From the NCBI GenBank assembly GCA_023258355.1, contig JALQZL010000004.1, positions 1 to 32,387 on the forward strand: a stretch of 32,387 nucleotides of DNA. Reading direction: 5' to 3'. How positions within the stretch are numbered: the first letter of the stretch is position 1; each line of letters opens with the position of its first letter. The position numbers and the translations under genes were made by a program. This document shows positions 8,258 to 15,801 of the stretch, in pieces. The stretch is from Wenzhouxiangellaceae bacterium (lineage in GTDB: Bacteria > Pseudomonadota > Gammaproteobacteria > Xanthomonadales > Wenzhouxiangellaceae). The notes beneath the pieces are model-generated. The model was not told the origin of the DNA. It was given only the letters and a program-made list of their open reading frames with translations, and did no database searches.

Positions 8258-8812
8258 TTACTGAAAGCCAGGTTGACCGATTTGCTCTGGAAATTGAGGG
8301 ACTTTCTGGAGGCGCGAGGCGTCATAGCCAAGCGCGGTGAAGCGGTCTAGCAGGGATTGGTAAAGCGCGTCGTCTAGGCGGGGCGTTCGCGCCATAATCC
8401 AGGCATAGTCTCGGGAGGGGTGGCCCACCAGCGTCCAGCCATAGTCCTCATCGAGGGCAACGATGTAGTAGCCAAAGGTAAATGGCCAGTAAAAACGAAC
8501 CTTCCAGGTCGCGTTGGTGTCTCCATCAACCACCCACGCCACACCCTCTAAGCGTTTTTCCGGGGCGTCAAAGTCTCCTTTTTTATAGAGATAGATGTCA
8601 TCCATTCGACCATCTTCTCGGGGGCGGTAGATGGCCCGGCCAGCCACATTGCCTCGCTCGCCAAAGTAGGGAATGTTGGCAATCACATACCACTGGCCCA
8701 TGTAGCGCTCCAAATCGACCTGATCGACTGTAGGGAGTGGCTCATGGGACTGAAACACCGCACACCCTGAGAGGACAAAAACACAGACCATCGCCGCCAA
8801 TATTGATTTCAT
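8258..8812 (-). CDS. blc: Outer-membrane lipocalin lipoprotein, Blc-like
   Basis: A 184-residue bacterial lipocalin, probably anchored in the outer membrane, where Blc binds fatty acids or lysophospholipids and may help envelope maintenance. The lipobox LSGC places the lipidated cysteine at residue 17. The lipocalin GxW motif is in YMGQWYVIA (37-45). WKVRFYWPFTFGYYIVALDEDYGW and the closing helix are typical of the Blc/apolipoprotein D branch. Length matches E. coli Blc (about 177). It is convergent with the EamA gene and divergent from the histidine operon, with 133 bp in between. The start is ATG at 8812. Confidence 0.92.
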   Translation of the reverse strand: MKSILAAMVCVFVLSGCAVFQSHEPLPTVDQVDLERYMGQWYVIANIPYFGERGNVAGRAIYRPREDGRMDDIYLYKKGDFDAPEKRLEGVAWVVDGDTNATWKVRFYWPFTFGYYIVALDEDYGWTLVGHPSRDYAWIMARTPRLDDALYQSLLDRFTALGYDASRLQKVPQFPEQIGQPGFQ

Positions 8813-8880
8813 GAAAACACGCTCTTTTGGAAGAATCTACGAATATTAAACGCCAAATCCCGTGAAAACGGCGTTAGCGC

Positions 8881-8910
8881 TTGATTTGTTCTAATGTGCT
8901 AGTGTAATAT
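8881..8910 (+). promoter_or_regulatory. Predicted sigma-70 promoter of the histidine operon
   Basis: TTGATT (8881-8886) and TAATAT (8905-8910) are 18 bp apart. The start would be near 8917, about 29 nt before the first ATG. The -10 box sits at the symmetry centre of the long palindrome described separately, so bound protein would block RNA polymerase. Confidence 0.5.
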
Positions 8911-8932
8911 CACGCTATTACATTGGAACAAA
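8885..8932. promoter_or_regulatory. 48-bp imperfect palindrome, candidate operator for the TrpR-family regulator
   Basis: Outer arms TTTGTTCTAATGT (8885-8897) and ACATTGGAACAAA (8920-8932) are inverted repeats matching at 12 of 13 positions. The inner segment (AGTGTAAT and ATCACGCT) is symmetric about the same centre, between 8908 and 8909. Overall 19 of 24 paired positions match. It covers the predicted promoter and lies just upstream of a DNA-binding protein gene, the usual arrangement for autoregulation. Two nested dyads could hold more than one dimer. Binding itself is inference. Confidence 0.6.
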
Positions 8933-8945
8933 TAGGTAGGCAGGC

Positions 8946-9287
8946 ATGAAACAATTGGACCCCGAGCGCATTCAAGCGAACCGAGCCGCCAGATCCAGTC
9001 TGGCAGAGGCGTTTGCGGCGATGGAGACCCCCGATGAGCTACGCGCGTTGCTTCGGGACCTGACCACCCCCGCAGAGCTTGAGGCGCTAGTGGACCGCTG
9101 GCGGGTGGTGCAATTGCTTGACCAAGGCCTCCCCTACCGAGAGATCAATGCCCAAACGGGGGTCAGTGTCACCACCATTGGTCGGGTGGCCAGGTTTTTG
9201 GAATCCGGCCACGGCGGTTATCGCATTGCCTTGGAACGAACCCAGCGTCAAGAAGCCGACACCCCCGCCTTGGAGAACCGCGCATGA
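8946..9287 (+). CDS. TrpR/YerC-family transcriptional regulator, probable repressor of the his operon
   Basis: A 113-residue protein of the TrpR superfamily, YerC-like branch, a helical dimer with a tryptophan-repressor-type helix-turn-helix. The core is ETPDELRALLRDLTTPAELE (about 27-46), then LVDRWRVVQLLDQGLPYREI (about 48-67). The recognition region is TGVSVTTIGRVARFLESG (about 71-88), followed by GGYR, a YerC-like ending. Its stop overlaps the hisG ATG by four bases, so it is the first cistron of the histidine operon. From memory, TrpR-family regulators upstream of his genes in Xanthomonadales have been named HisR in comparative-genomic work, which fits this position. The effector is unknown; histidine is the obvious candidate. 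The ATG at 8946 follows an AGG-rich ribosome-binding stretch. Confidence 0.87.
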   Translation: MKQLDPERIQANRAARSSLAEAFAAMETPDELRALLRDLTTPAELEALVDRWRVVQLLDQGLPYREINAQTGVSVTTIGRVARFLESGHGGYRIALERTQRQEADTPALENRA

Positions 9288-10165
9288 CCCGCCTCAAGCT
9301 CGCCATTCAAAAATCTGGGCGCTTGTCTGAGGACTCGCTTGCGTTATTAGAGCGGTCTGGCCTCAAATTTGCCCGCAGCAAAGACAAACTCTTTTGGTAC
9401 GGGGAGACCTTACCCATTGATCTTCTTTTGGTGAGAGACGATGACATCCCCCGATTACTGCTCGCCGGTGTCTGCCAACTAGGCATTGTTGGTGGCAATG
9501 TGGCCCAAGAAAAAGTGCTTTCTGAGAAGGCCTCACCAGACCTTCAGCCACTCCTAAGACTCGGGTTCGGGCGCTGTCGCTTGATGCTGGCTGCCCCCGA
9601 GGGCGGCCCCATTCGGGGTGTTAACGACCTCGAGGGCAAACGAATCGCCACCAGTTATCCTGCGCTCACGCAGCAATATCTGGAAAACGCAGGGGTGCGC
9701 TCGGATGTGGTCTTTCTCAACGGTGCGGTCGAAATTGCCCCCTCCATGGGCTCAGCGGATGCCATCGTGGACCTGGTCTCCACAGGGACCACCCTTCGGG
9801 CCAACCACTTAGAGGTGATCGATGAGGTGCTGAGCTCAGAGGCGGGGCTATATCGCTGCCCAAACCCCCTGTCTTCTGAGGCTGAGCGCTTAATTCAAAC
9901 CTTATTGACACGAATTGAAGGTGTCCAACAGGCCCAAGAAGCGAAATATGTGATGATGCACGCCCCCAAAGCCAAGTTGTCTGAGATCACCGCCTTACTG
10001 CCGGGCGCTGAAACCCCGACCGTGCTGAGCTTGGAGGGGAACGATGATCGGGTAGCGCTCCATGCCATGTGCACCGAGCAGGTCTTTTGGGAGCATTTGG
10101 AAGAACTCAAAAAAGCCGGCGCATCCGCCATTTTAGTGCTGCCTGTGGAGAAGATGCTCGCATGA
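9284..10165 (+). CDS. hisG: ATP phosphoribosyltransferase, long form
   Basis: This enzyme condenses ATP and PRPP into phosphoribosyl-ATP, the first and feedback-controlled step of histidine synthesis, in the cytoplasm. At 293 residues it is the long form with its own C-terminal regulatory ACT-like domain (about 220-293), as in E. coli (299), so no HisZ is needed. The N-terminus RLKLAIQKSGRLSEDS, the segment ATSYPALTQQYLEN and the PRPP loop DAIVDLVSTGTTLRANHL are diagnostic. The ATG overlaps the stop of the regulator gene, and the hisG stop overlaps the hisD ATG (ATGA). Confidence 0.97.
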   Translation: MTRLKLAIQKSGRLSEDSLALLERSGLKFARSKDKLFWYGETLPIDLLLVRDDDIPRLLLAGVCQLGIVGGNVAQEKVLSEKASPDLQPLLRLGFGRCRLMLAAPEGGPIRGVNDLEGKRIATSYPALTQQYLENAGVRSDVVFLNGAVEIAPSMGSADAIVDLVSTGTTLRANHLEVIDEVLSSEAGLYRCPNPLSSEAERLIQTLLTRIEGVQQAQEAKYVMMHAPKAKLSEITALLPGAETPTVLSLEGNDDRVALHAMCTEQVFWEHLEELKKAGASAILVLPVEKMLA

Positions 10166-11475
10166 TCACGCTGACACCTCAACGCATCACTGACCTGGAC
10201 GCCCCTGAGCTGGCCAATGCCCTAGAACGCCCAAAACTAGAAACCGACCAGGCTTTGCAAGCGCAGGTGGCTGACATTGTGGCCGCTGTTCGCGCCGGTG
10301 GCGATGCCGCTCTCCAGGCCTTGGGCGCACAGTACGATGCCCAGCCTGCCAAAGCGCTGTGGGCCACCGCTCGGGATTTGAAAAATGCCAAAAAGGCGTT
10401 AGATAGCGACCTGATCGATGCCATTGACAGCGCGATCGATACCGTTCGTGCATTTCATGAGGCTGGGCTACCGAAGTCCATTGCCGTCGAAACCGCCCCG
10501 GGCGTCACTTGTCAGGCGGTCTATCGGCCCTTGAATGCTGTGGGACTCTATGTGCCGGCTGGCGGGGCACCCCTGCCCTCGACGGCCATCATGTTGGGCG
10601 TGCCCGCCCAATTGGCCGGCTGTGAGCAAGTGGTGCTCGCCACCCCGCCTGGCCCCGATGGCTTGGCCGACCCTGCGGTTGGCTATATCGCCACCCAACT
10701 GGGGATTGACCAAGTGTTGGTGGCCGGTGGCGCCCAAGCCATTGCGGCCATGGCTTATGGCACCGAAACCGTGCCCTCAGCCACCAAACTCTTTGGTCCT
10801 GGCAACCGGTTTGTGACCGAAGCCAAGCGTCAGGTGGCCATGGATTTGGAAGGGGCGGCCATGGATATGCCTGCTGGGCCATCTGAGGTGATGGTCGTCG
10901 CTGATGCCAGTGCCAACGCAGACTTTGTGGCTGCCGATTTGCTCTCCCAAGCAGAACATGGGCCGGATTCACAGGTGATTTTGGTCACCGACAACGACTC
11001 CTTGGCCAACGACGTGATTCAAGCACTGAAAGACCACCTCCCGAGCCTCAACCGAGCTGAGATTGCGACAGCGGCACTCGCCCACGCCCGCATCTTGGTG
11101 GTGTCTGATTTGGCCATGGCCCTTGGTGTGGCCAACCGCTATGCGCCGGAGCACTTGATCTTGGCGGGTGAAGACGCCCCAATGTGGGCCAGTCTCATTG
11201 ACACCGCAGGTTCAGTGTTTGTCGGGCACTACACCCCTGAGGCCTTGGGGGACTACATCTCAGGAACCAACCATGTCTTACCCACAGGTGGCTGGGCAAA
11301 GGTCTATGCTGGTTTATCCACCACGGATTTTATGCGCCGGATGACGGTGCAAAGCGCCACGGCAGATGGCTTAAAGGCCCTGGGCCCAAAAGCCTGCCGG
11401 TTAGCGCAACACGAAGGGCTGGGCGCGCATGCCTTGGCCATTGAGCTCCGCCTGAAAGCTCTGGGGGCCTTTTGA
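10162..11475 (+). CDS. hisD: Histidinol dehydrogenase
   Basis: The zinc- and NAD-dependent enzyme oxidises L-histidinol to L-histidine in two steps, completing the pathway. The 437-residue product is close to E. coli HisD (434). Motifs are GLYVPAGGAPLPST, the family signature region FGPGNRFVTEAKRQ, zinc-ligand regions LLSQAEHGPDSQ and GDYISGTNHVLPT, the catalytic Glu-His pair in NRYAPEHL, and the last zinc histidine in EGLGAHA. The frame is open upstream within hisG, but the ATG at 10162, overlapping the hisG stop, gives the expected N-terminus. Its TGA overlaps the hisC ATG (TGATG). Confidence 0.97.
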   Translation: MITLTPQRITDLDAPELANALERPKLETDQALQAQVADIVAAVRAGGDAALQALGAQYDAQPAKALWATARDLKNAKKALDSDLIDAIDSAIDTVRAFHEAGLPKSIAVETAPGVTCQAVYRPLNAVGLYVPAGGAPLPSTAIMLGVPAQLAGCEQVVLATPPGPDGLADPAVGYIATQLGIDQVLVAGGAQAIAAMAYGTETVPSATKLFGPGNRFVTEAKRQVAMDLEGAAMDMPAGPSEVMVVADASANADFVAADLLSQAEHGPDSQVILVTDNDSLANDVIQALKDHLPSLNRAEIATAALAHARILVVSDLAMALGVANRYAPEHLILAGEDAPMWASLIDTAGSVFVGHYTPEALGDYISGTNHVLPTGGWAKVYAGLSTTDFMRRMTVQSATADGLKALGPKACRLAQHEGLGAHALAIELRLKALGAF

Positions 11476-12575
11476 TGACTGCCTCGACGCCGCCATTTGG
11501 TGATTGGGTAAGGCCAGCGCTTCGTCGGCTCAAGCCCTATGCCTCCGCTCGAAGCATTGACCCTGACGGGACGGCTTTGGTCGCCTTGGATGCCAATGAA
11601 AATCCGTATCCAGTAGACCCAGACCAACCGCTCAATCGCTACCCTGACCCCCAACCCAAGAGCCTAGTTCAAGCCTTGGCCAGCCATTACGGGGTCGAAG
11701 CCGATCAGCTTCTGATCACCCGAGGTTCTGATGAAGGCATTGATTTGTTGATGCGTCTGTTTTGTCAGCCTGACAAAGACCGCATCATGGTCCAATCGCC
11801 TTGTTTTGGAATGTACGCACTGTATGCCCAGATCCAAGGTGCCCAAGTGGTTGACGTGCCACTCATCCAAGGGAAAACCGATTGGGCGGTGAATTGGCTT
11901 CAGATCGAGCAAGCCCCTGAATGTCGGCTTTATTTTTTCTGTTCGCCCAACAACCCGACCGGTCAATGCATTGACTCGCTGTCTTTATTGACCTTCGCCA
12001 AGCAGGTCCAAGACACTGCTGTGGTCGTCGTTGATGAGGCCTACATTGAGTTTTGTGACCAAGACAGCCTGGCCAGTTTGGTCGCACACCAACCCAATAT
12101 TGTGGTGTTGCGCACTTTATCCAAAGCCTTTGCGTTAGCGGGGGCCCGCTTAGGGGCAGTGGTTGCGCACCCAGACTTAATCGGCTGGCTAAAGCGCATC
12201 ATCGCACCCTATCCCTTGCCGACGCCATCGGTTGACGCTGCGCTTCGGGCACTGCGCCCAGAAGCGCTGGAGGCTCAGTCGGCGCAACTTCGTCAACTAT
12301 CGGACAACAAACAAGCGCTGATCGCCGCTCTGAAAGGCCGTCCTTTCGTCTTTGACCTGTGGCCAGGGCAGGCCAATTTTGTCTTGGTCCGCGTTGACGA
12401 TGCTGATCGATTGATGCGTCATTGTTTAGACCGCGGCATTCGTCTGAGAAACCAATCACATCAAGCGCGCTTGGAAAACTGTGTCCGCATCACGGTTGGG
12501 GACAACGCCCAAACCAAAACACTGCTGGAAGCCTTGGATGCTTATCAGCCTAACCCGCAATCGAATATCGCTTAA
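11475..12575 (+). CDS. hisC: Histidinol-phosphate aminotransferase
   Basis: A PLP-dependent class I/II aminotransferase converting imidazole-acetol phosphate and glutamate to histidinol phosphate. The product is 366 residues. Motifs are LDANENPYP near the N-terminus, ITRGSDEGIDLL, SPNNPTGQ, VVVDEAYIEF and the Schiff-base lysine in LRTLSKAFALAGARLG (Lys217). A TTG at 11472 is in frame one codon earlier. The ATG at 11475, sharing its A with the hisD stop TGA, is the likelier start. The stop is nine bases before the hisB ATG, with AAGGA serving as hisB's ribosome-binding site. Confidence 0.96.
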   Translation: MTASTPPFGDWVRPALRRLKPYASARSIDPDGTALVALDANENPYPVDPDQPLNRYPDPQPKSLVQALASHYGVEADQLLITRGSDEGIDLLMRLFCQPDKDRIMVQSPCFGMYALYAQIQGAQVVDVPLIQGKTDWAVNWLQIEQAPECRLYFFCSPNNPTGQCIDSLSLLTFAKQVQDTAVVVVDEAYIEFCDQDSLASLVAHQPNIVVLRTLSKAFALAGARLGAVVAHPDLIGWLKRIIAPYPLPTPSVDAALRALRPEALEAQSAQLRQLSDNKQALIAALKGRPFVFDLWPGQANFVLVRVDDADRLMRHCLDRGIRLRNQSHQARLENCVRITVGDNAQTKTLLEALDAYQPNPQSNIA

Positions 12576-12584
12576 GGATGCCTC

Positions 12585-13655
12585 ATGGCCTATCAGAAAA
12601 TCTTATTCATTGACCGTGATGGCACGCTGATTAAAGAGCCTGCAGACGAACAAATCGACAGCTTTGAGAAATTGGCGTTGGTCGACAACGTGATTCCTGC
12701 GTTGCTCAAACTCAAAAATGCCGGATACCGTTTTGTGATGGTCACCAACCAAGATGGATTAGGCACGGCATCTTTTCCTCAAGCCAGCTTTGATGGCCCG
12801 CAGGCCTTGCTGCTCCAGATTCTGAGCTCTCAAGGCATTGCCTTTGATGCCATTCATATTGACCCCTCTTTGCCCGAGGACCAAGCGCCGACTCGCAAGC
12901 CAGGGGTAGGGATGGTGCTGTCTTATCTGCAAGACCCCTCAATGGACCGAAGCCGGTCGGCGGTGATTGGTGACCGAGAAACAGACCTGCGCTTGGCCCA
13001 AAACATGGGACTGGCTGGGTATTTAATTGGTGATGACGCCGATGATTGGTTAAGCCTTGCCGACAAACTGATCAACGCACCCCGCCAGGCTCAGATCACT
13101 CGCCAAACCAACGAGACCCAGATCGAGGTGGCCCTAAATCTTGACCAAGCAACGGCCCCAAGTAACCACACAGGCATTGGTTTTTTTGATCACATGCTGG
13201 ATCAATTGGCGGCGCATGGCGGCTTTGGTCTAGAGATTACTTGCAAAGGTGATTTGCATATCGATGAGCACCACACAGTCGAAGACACCGCGCTCGCGCT
13301 CGGTCAAGCGCTTGATCAGGCCTTGGGTGATCGCCATGGGGTAGGGCGTTATGGCTTTACGTTACCAATGGATGAGACGCTGGCCCGAGCGGCGATTGAT
13401 TTGTCTGGGCGGCCTCAGTTTGTTTTTAAAGGGGCGTTCGGTCGCGACAGTGTTGGCGATCTCCCAGTAGAAATGGTGAAGCACTTTTTTCAATCACTGG
13501 CCCAAACGCTTAGGGCCGCCATTCATATCACCGTGGAAGGCGATAACACCCATCACCAAATTGAAGGCTGCTTTAAAGCGGTGGGCCGCGCTTTGCGTCC
13601 GGCATTGGCCAGACAATCCGATGGCACACTGCCCTCGACCAAGGGGGTGTTGTAG
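12585..13655 (+). CDS. hisB: Bifunctional histidinol-phosphatase / imidazoleglycerol-phosphate dehydratase
   Basis: A fused enzyme of 356 residues as in E. coli. The N-terminal HAD domain (1 to about 165) hydrolyses histidinol phosphate. The C-terminal domain (about 168-356) dehydrates imidazoleglycerol phosphate. HAD motifs are intact: DRDGT with Asp10 and Asp12, VTNQDG (53-58), Lys105 in RKP, and GDRETD with Asp130. The dehydratase metal-binding motifs are FFDHMLDQLAAHGG, DEHHTVED, MVKHFF and DNTHHQIE. The structural zinc site of E. coli (Cys93, His95, Cys101, Cys103) is replaced by Asp93, Ser95, Ala101 and Thr103 in an alignment without gaps there, so the phosphatase domain is probably zinc-free. 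The activity is expected to remain but is untested. Confidence 0.95.
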   Translation: MAYQKILFIDRDGTLIKEPADEQIDSFEKLALVDNVIPALLKLKNAGYRFVMVTNQDGLGTASFPQASFDGPQALLLQILSSQGIAFDAIHIDPSLPEDQAPTRKPGVGMVLSYLQDPSMDRSRSAVIGDRETDLRLAQNMGLAGYLIGDDADDWLSLADKLINAPRQAQITRQTNETQIEVALNLDQATAPSNHTGIGFFDHMLDQLAAHGGFGLEITCKGDLHIDEHHTVEDTALALGQALDQALGDRHGVGRYGFTLPMDETLARAAIDLSGRPQFVFKGAFGRDSVGDLPVEMVKHFFQSLAQTLRAAIHITVEGDNTHHQIEGCFKAVGRALRPALARQSDGTLPSTKGVL

Positions 13656-13658
13656 GCC

Positions 13659-14258
13659 ATGGATGTCGCCGTGATTGATTCAGGCGGGGCCAATGTGGGG
13701 TCGGTGTTGCAAGCGCTGGCCCGTTTATCGGTCGATGCCCAACTGACCCAAGATGCCGAGGCGATTCAACAGGCACCGCGCGTCATTTTGCCAGGCGTGG
13801 GCACAGCGCACGCGGCGATGGACACCTTGCAAAGCGCTGGTCTGGTCTCGACCATCCAGCAGCTGACTCAACCTGTGCTAGGCATTTGTTTAGGTCTTCA
13901 ACTGTTATTTGATGCCTCCACCGAAGGGGAGAAAACAACACCGTGTTTGGGCATCATCGGGGGCGTCGTTGAAAAACTGCCCAATGAGGGGACTTTGCGA
14001 CTGCCCCACATGGGCTGGTCTCAAATTGAGTGGGTTAAAGAAGACCCCGTGGCCACCCATCTGATGGCGGGGGATTGGTTTTATTTTGTCCACAGCTACG
14101 CGGTGCTTGCGCCTTGCCCCGCCATCGTCGCCACGAGCGATCACGGCCAGCCGTTTGCCGCCGTGGTTCGTCATCATAATTTTGTGGCTTGCCAGTTTCA
14201 TCCTGAAAAATCAGCGGATGCGGGCCAGCGCTTACTGCAAGGATTTTTGGCCTCATGA
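13659..14258 (+). CDS. hisH: Imidazole glycerol phosphate synthase, glutaminase subunit
   Basis: A class I glutamine amidotransferase that releases ammonia from glutamine and channels it to HisF. The product is 199 residues (E. coli 196). The triad is visible as Cys77 in LGICLGLQ, and His181 and Glu183 in CQFHPEKS. The oxyanion strand reads ILPGVG (43-48), and MGW (118-120) is family-specific. It starts three bases after the hisB stop and ends overlapping the hisA ATG (ATGA), so expression is coupled to hisA and hisF. Confidence 0.96.
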   Translation: MDVAVIDSGGANVGSVLQALARLSVDAQLTQDAEAIQQAPRVILPGVGTAHAAMDTLQSAGLVSTIQQLTQPVLGICLGLQLLFDASTEGEKTTPCLGIIGGVVEKLPNEGTLRLPHMGWSQIEWVKEDPVATHLMAGDWFYFVHSYAVLAPCPAIVATSDHGQPFAAVVRHHNFVACQFHPEKSADAGQRLLQGFLAS

Positions 14259-15016
14259 GACTCATACCAGCGCTAGATTTGATCGACGGTCGGGTAGTGC
14301 GACTCTCCCAAGGAGACTATGCCAAGCAAACCACCTATACCGAGGATGCCATCGACCAAGCTTTGGCCTATGAGGCCGCGGGTGCGCAGTGGTTGCATGT
14401 GGTTGACCTCGACAGCGCACGATCGGGTGGAACAGCCAACCTTGGCCTGATTGAAAAGATGTGCCGCGCCTTAACCATCCCCGTTCAATGTGGAGGTGGC
14501 GTGCGAACAAAAGAGGATATCCAAAAGCGCTTGGATCTCGGCATTCGTCGGGTTGTGGTCGGCAGCGTCTGTATCCAAACCCCTGAGCTTTTTATCGACT
14601 GGCTGGGTCATTTTGGCCGTGACGCGCTCGTCGCTGGACTCGACGTCAAAGCCGAGCAAAACGAAGGTGCGCCGAAGTGGATTCCTCAAGCCTCAGGATG
14701 GACGCAAGCCAGCGATCAAGACCTGTGGTCGTTGCTCGATCAGTTTATGCCAGCTGGATTGCTTCATTGTTTGTGTACAGACATCGCCCGTGATGGCATG
14801 TTGCAAGGCAGCGCCACCGAACTCTATCAGCAACTTCATCAACGCTACCCAGACTTGGCAATTCAAGCCTCAGGGGGCATTGGGCAAGTGGCTGATCTCG
14901 AGAGAACCCAAGCCTCTGGCGTGGCTGGTTGTATTGTCGGGCGAGCGTTGCTCGAAGGCAAAGTGGGCTTGAGTGACATTGGTCGTTTTCAGCCCACCCC
15001 AGCGGACGCCCGCTAA
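14255..15016 (+). CDS. hisA: Phosphoribosylformimino-AICAR phosphate isomerase
   Basis: A TIM-barrel isomerase that opens the ring of ProFAR to give PRFAR by an Amadori rearrangement. The product is 253 residues. The catalytic aspartates lie in PALDLIDG (Asp8) and VAGLDVKA. The phosphate-binding strands are CGGGVRTKEDI and ASGGIGQVADL, with TDIARDGML between them. It is homologous to the adjacent hisF, as in most bacteria. Its TAA shares a base with the hisF ATG (TAATG). Confidence 0.96.
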   Translation: MRLIPALDLIDGRVVRLSQGDYAKQTTYTEDAIDQALAYEAAGAQWLHVVDLDSARSGGTANLGLIEKMCRALTIPVQCGGGVRTKEDIQKRLDLGIRRVVVGSVCIQTPELFIDWLGHFGRDALVAGLDVKAEQNEGAPKWIPQASGWTQASDQDLWSLLDQFMPAGLLHCLCTDIARDGMLQGSATELYQQLHQRYPDLAIQASGGIGQVADLERTQASGVAGCIVGRALLEGKVGLSDIGRFQPTPADAR

Positions 15017-15798
15017 TGGTGGCGGTTCGCATCATCCCCTGTCTGGATGTCCGAGACGGTGAAGTCGTCAAGGGCGTTCGCTTCAAAGACCACCGCCGAA
15101 TGGGGGGCATCGTTGAGTTGGCGACCCTCTATCGCGAACAAGGGGCAGATGAACTGGTGTTTTATGACATCACCGCCAGCCCTGAGCGTCGCAGCGTGGA
15201 TCTTCAGTGGATCGAGCGGGTGGCCGAGGCCATTGATATCCCTTTTTGTGTGGCAGGTGGCATCCGTGATGTTGACACCGCCCGCCAAATCCTCAAGGCA
15301 GGGGCCGACAAAATTTCAATCAATTCACCCGCCTTGGCAGACCCCTCGCTGATCGCGCGGTTGGTGGATGCTTTGGGCTCTCAATGCATTGTGGTGGGGA
15401 TCGACTCGGTGGCAGAACAGGGGCAATGGTGGGTCCGGCAGTATACCGGGCGCCCAGAAGCCATGGTCAATCCCCATCGGCTCACCGCTGAGTGGCTTGA
15501 GGAGGTTCAGCGCCTTGGCGCCGGGGAGGTGGTCTTAAATTGCATGGATGCCGACGGGGTTCGACAAGGCTATGACATCGATCAGCTTAGAATACTTCGA
15601 AGGATCTGTCAGGTCCCCCTCATTGCCTCTGGCGGGGCGGGTGAGGCCAGCCACTTTGTGGATGTGTTTCAACAAGCCGATGTGGACGGTGCACTGGCTG
15701 CCACGGTGTTCCATACTCAAACGCTGCCTATTCCGAAGTTGAAGCATCACCTACTGGCATGTGGTTTACCGATTCGCCCCGCCAATTCTCAAGGATAA
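15016..15798 (+). CDS. hisF: Imidazole glycerol phosphate synthase, cyclase subunit
   Basis: A TIM-barrel synthase that uses ammonia from HisH to turn PRFAR into imidazole glycerol phosphate and AICAR. The product is 260 residues. The catalytic aspartates sit in IIPCLDVRDG (Asp11) and CIVVGIDS. DELVFYDITAS, CVAGGIRDV, ADKISINSPAL and LIASGGAGEASHF are signature strands. KGVRFKDH and the LNCMDADGVRQGYD loop resemble the enterobacterial type more than the common KGVNF/TSMDRDG type. A ribosome-binding AAGGA in its last codons serves hisI. Confidence 0.96.
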   Translation: MVAVRIIPCLDVRDGEVVKGVRFKDHRRMGGIVELATLYREQGADELVFYDITASPERRSVDLQWIERVAEAIDIPFCVAGGIRDVDTARQILKAGADKISINSPALADPSLIARLVDALGSQCIVVGIDSVAEQGQWWVRQYTGRPEAMVNPHRLTAEWLEEVQRLGAGEVVLNCMDADGVRQGYDIDQLRILRRICQVPLIASGGAGEASHFVDVFQQADVDGALAATVFHTQTLPIPKLKHHLLACGLPIRPANSQG

Positions 15799-15801
15799 AA
15801 C

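Noticed and set aside
8849..8875. Small hairpin-like sequence (AACGCC...GGCGTT with an inner CCGT/ACGG) upstream of the lipocalin gene
   Set aside because: The inner and outer stems share bases so cannot both form, and there is no T-run; too weak to call.
8813..8945. Possible his leader peptide and attenuator as in enterobacteria
   Set aside because: No short open frame rich in histidine codons and no terminator/antiterminator arrangement is visible upstream of the first cistron.
10589..10972. Minus-strand open frame of 127 codons inside hisD
   Set aside because: It is antisense to conserved hisD sequence, with a Pro/Trp/Arg-rich product typical of shadow frames.
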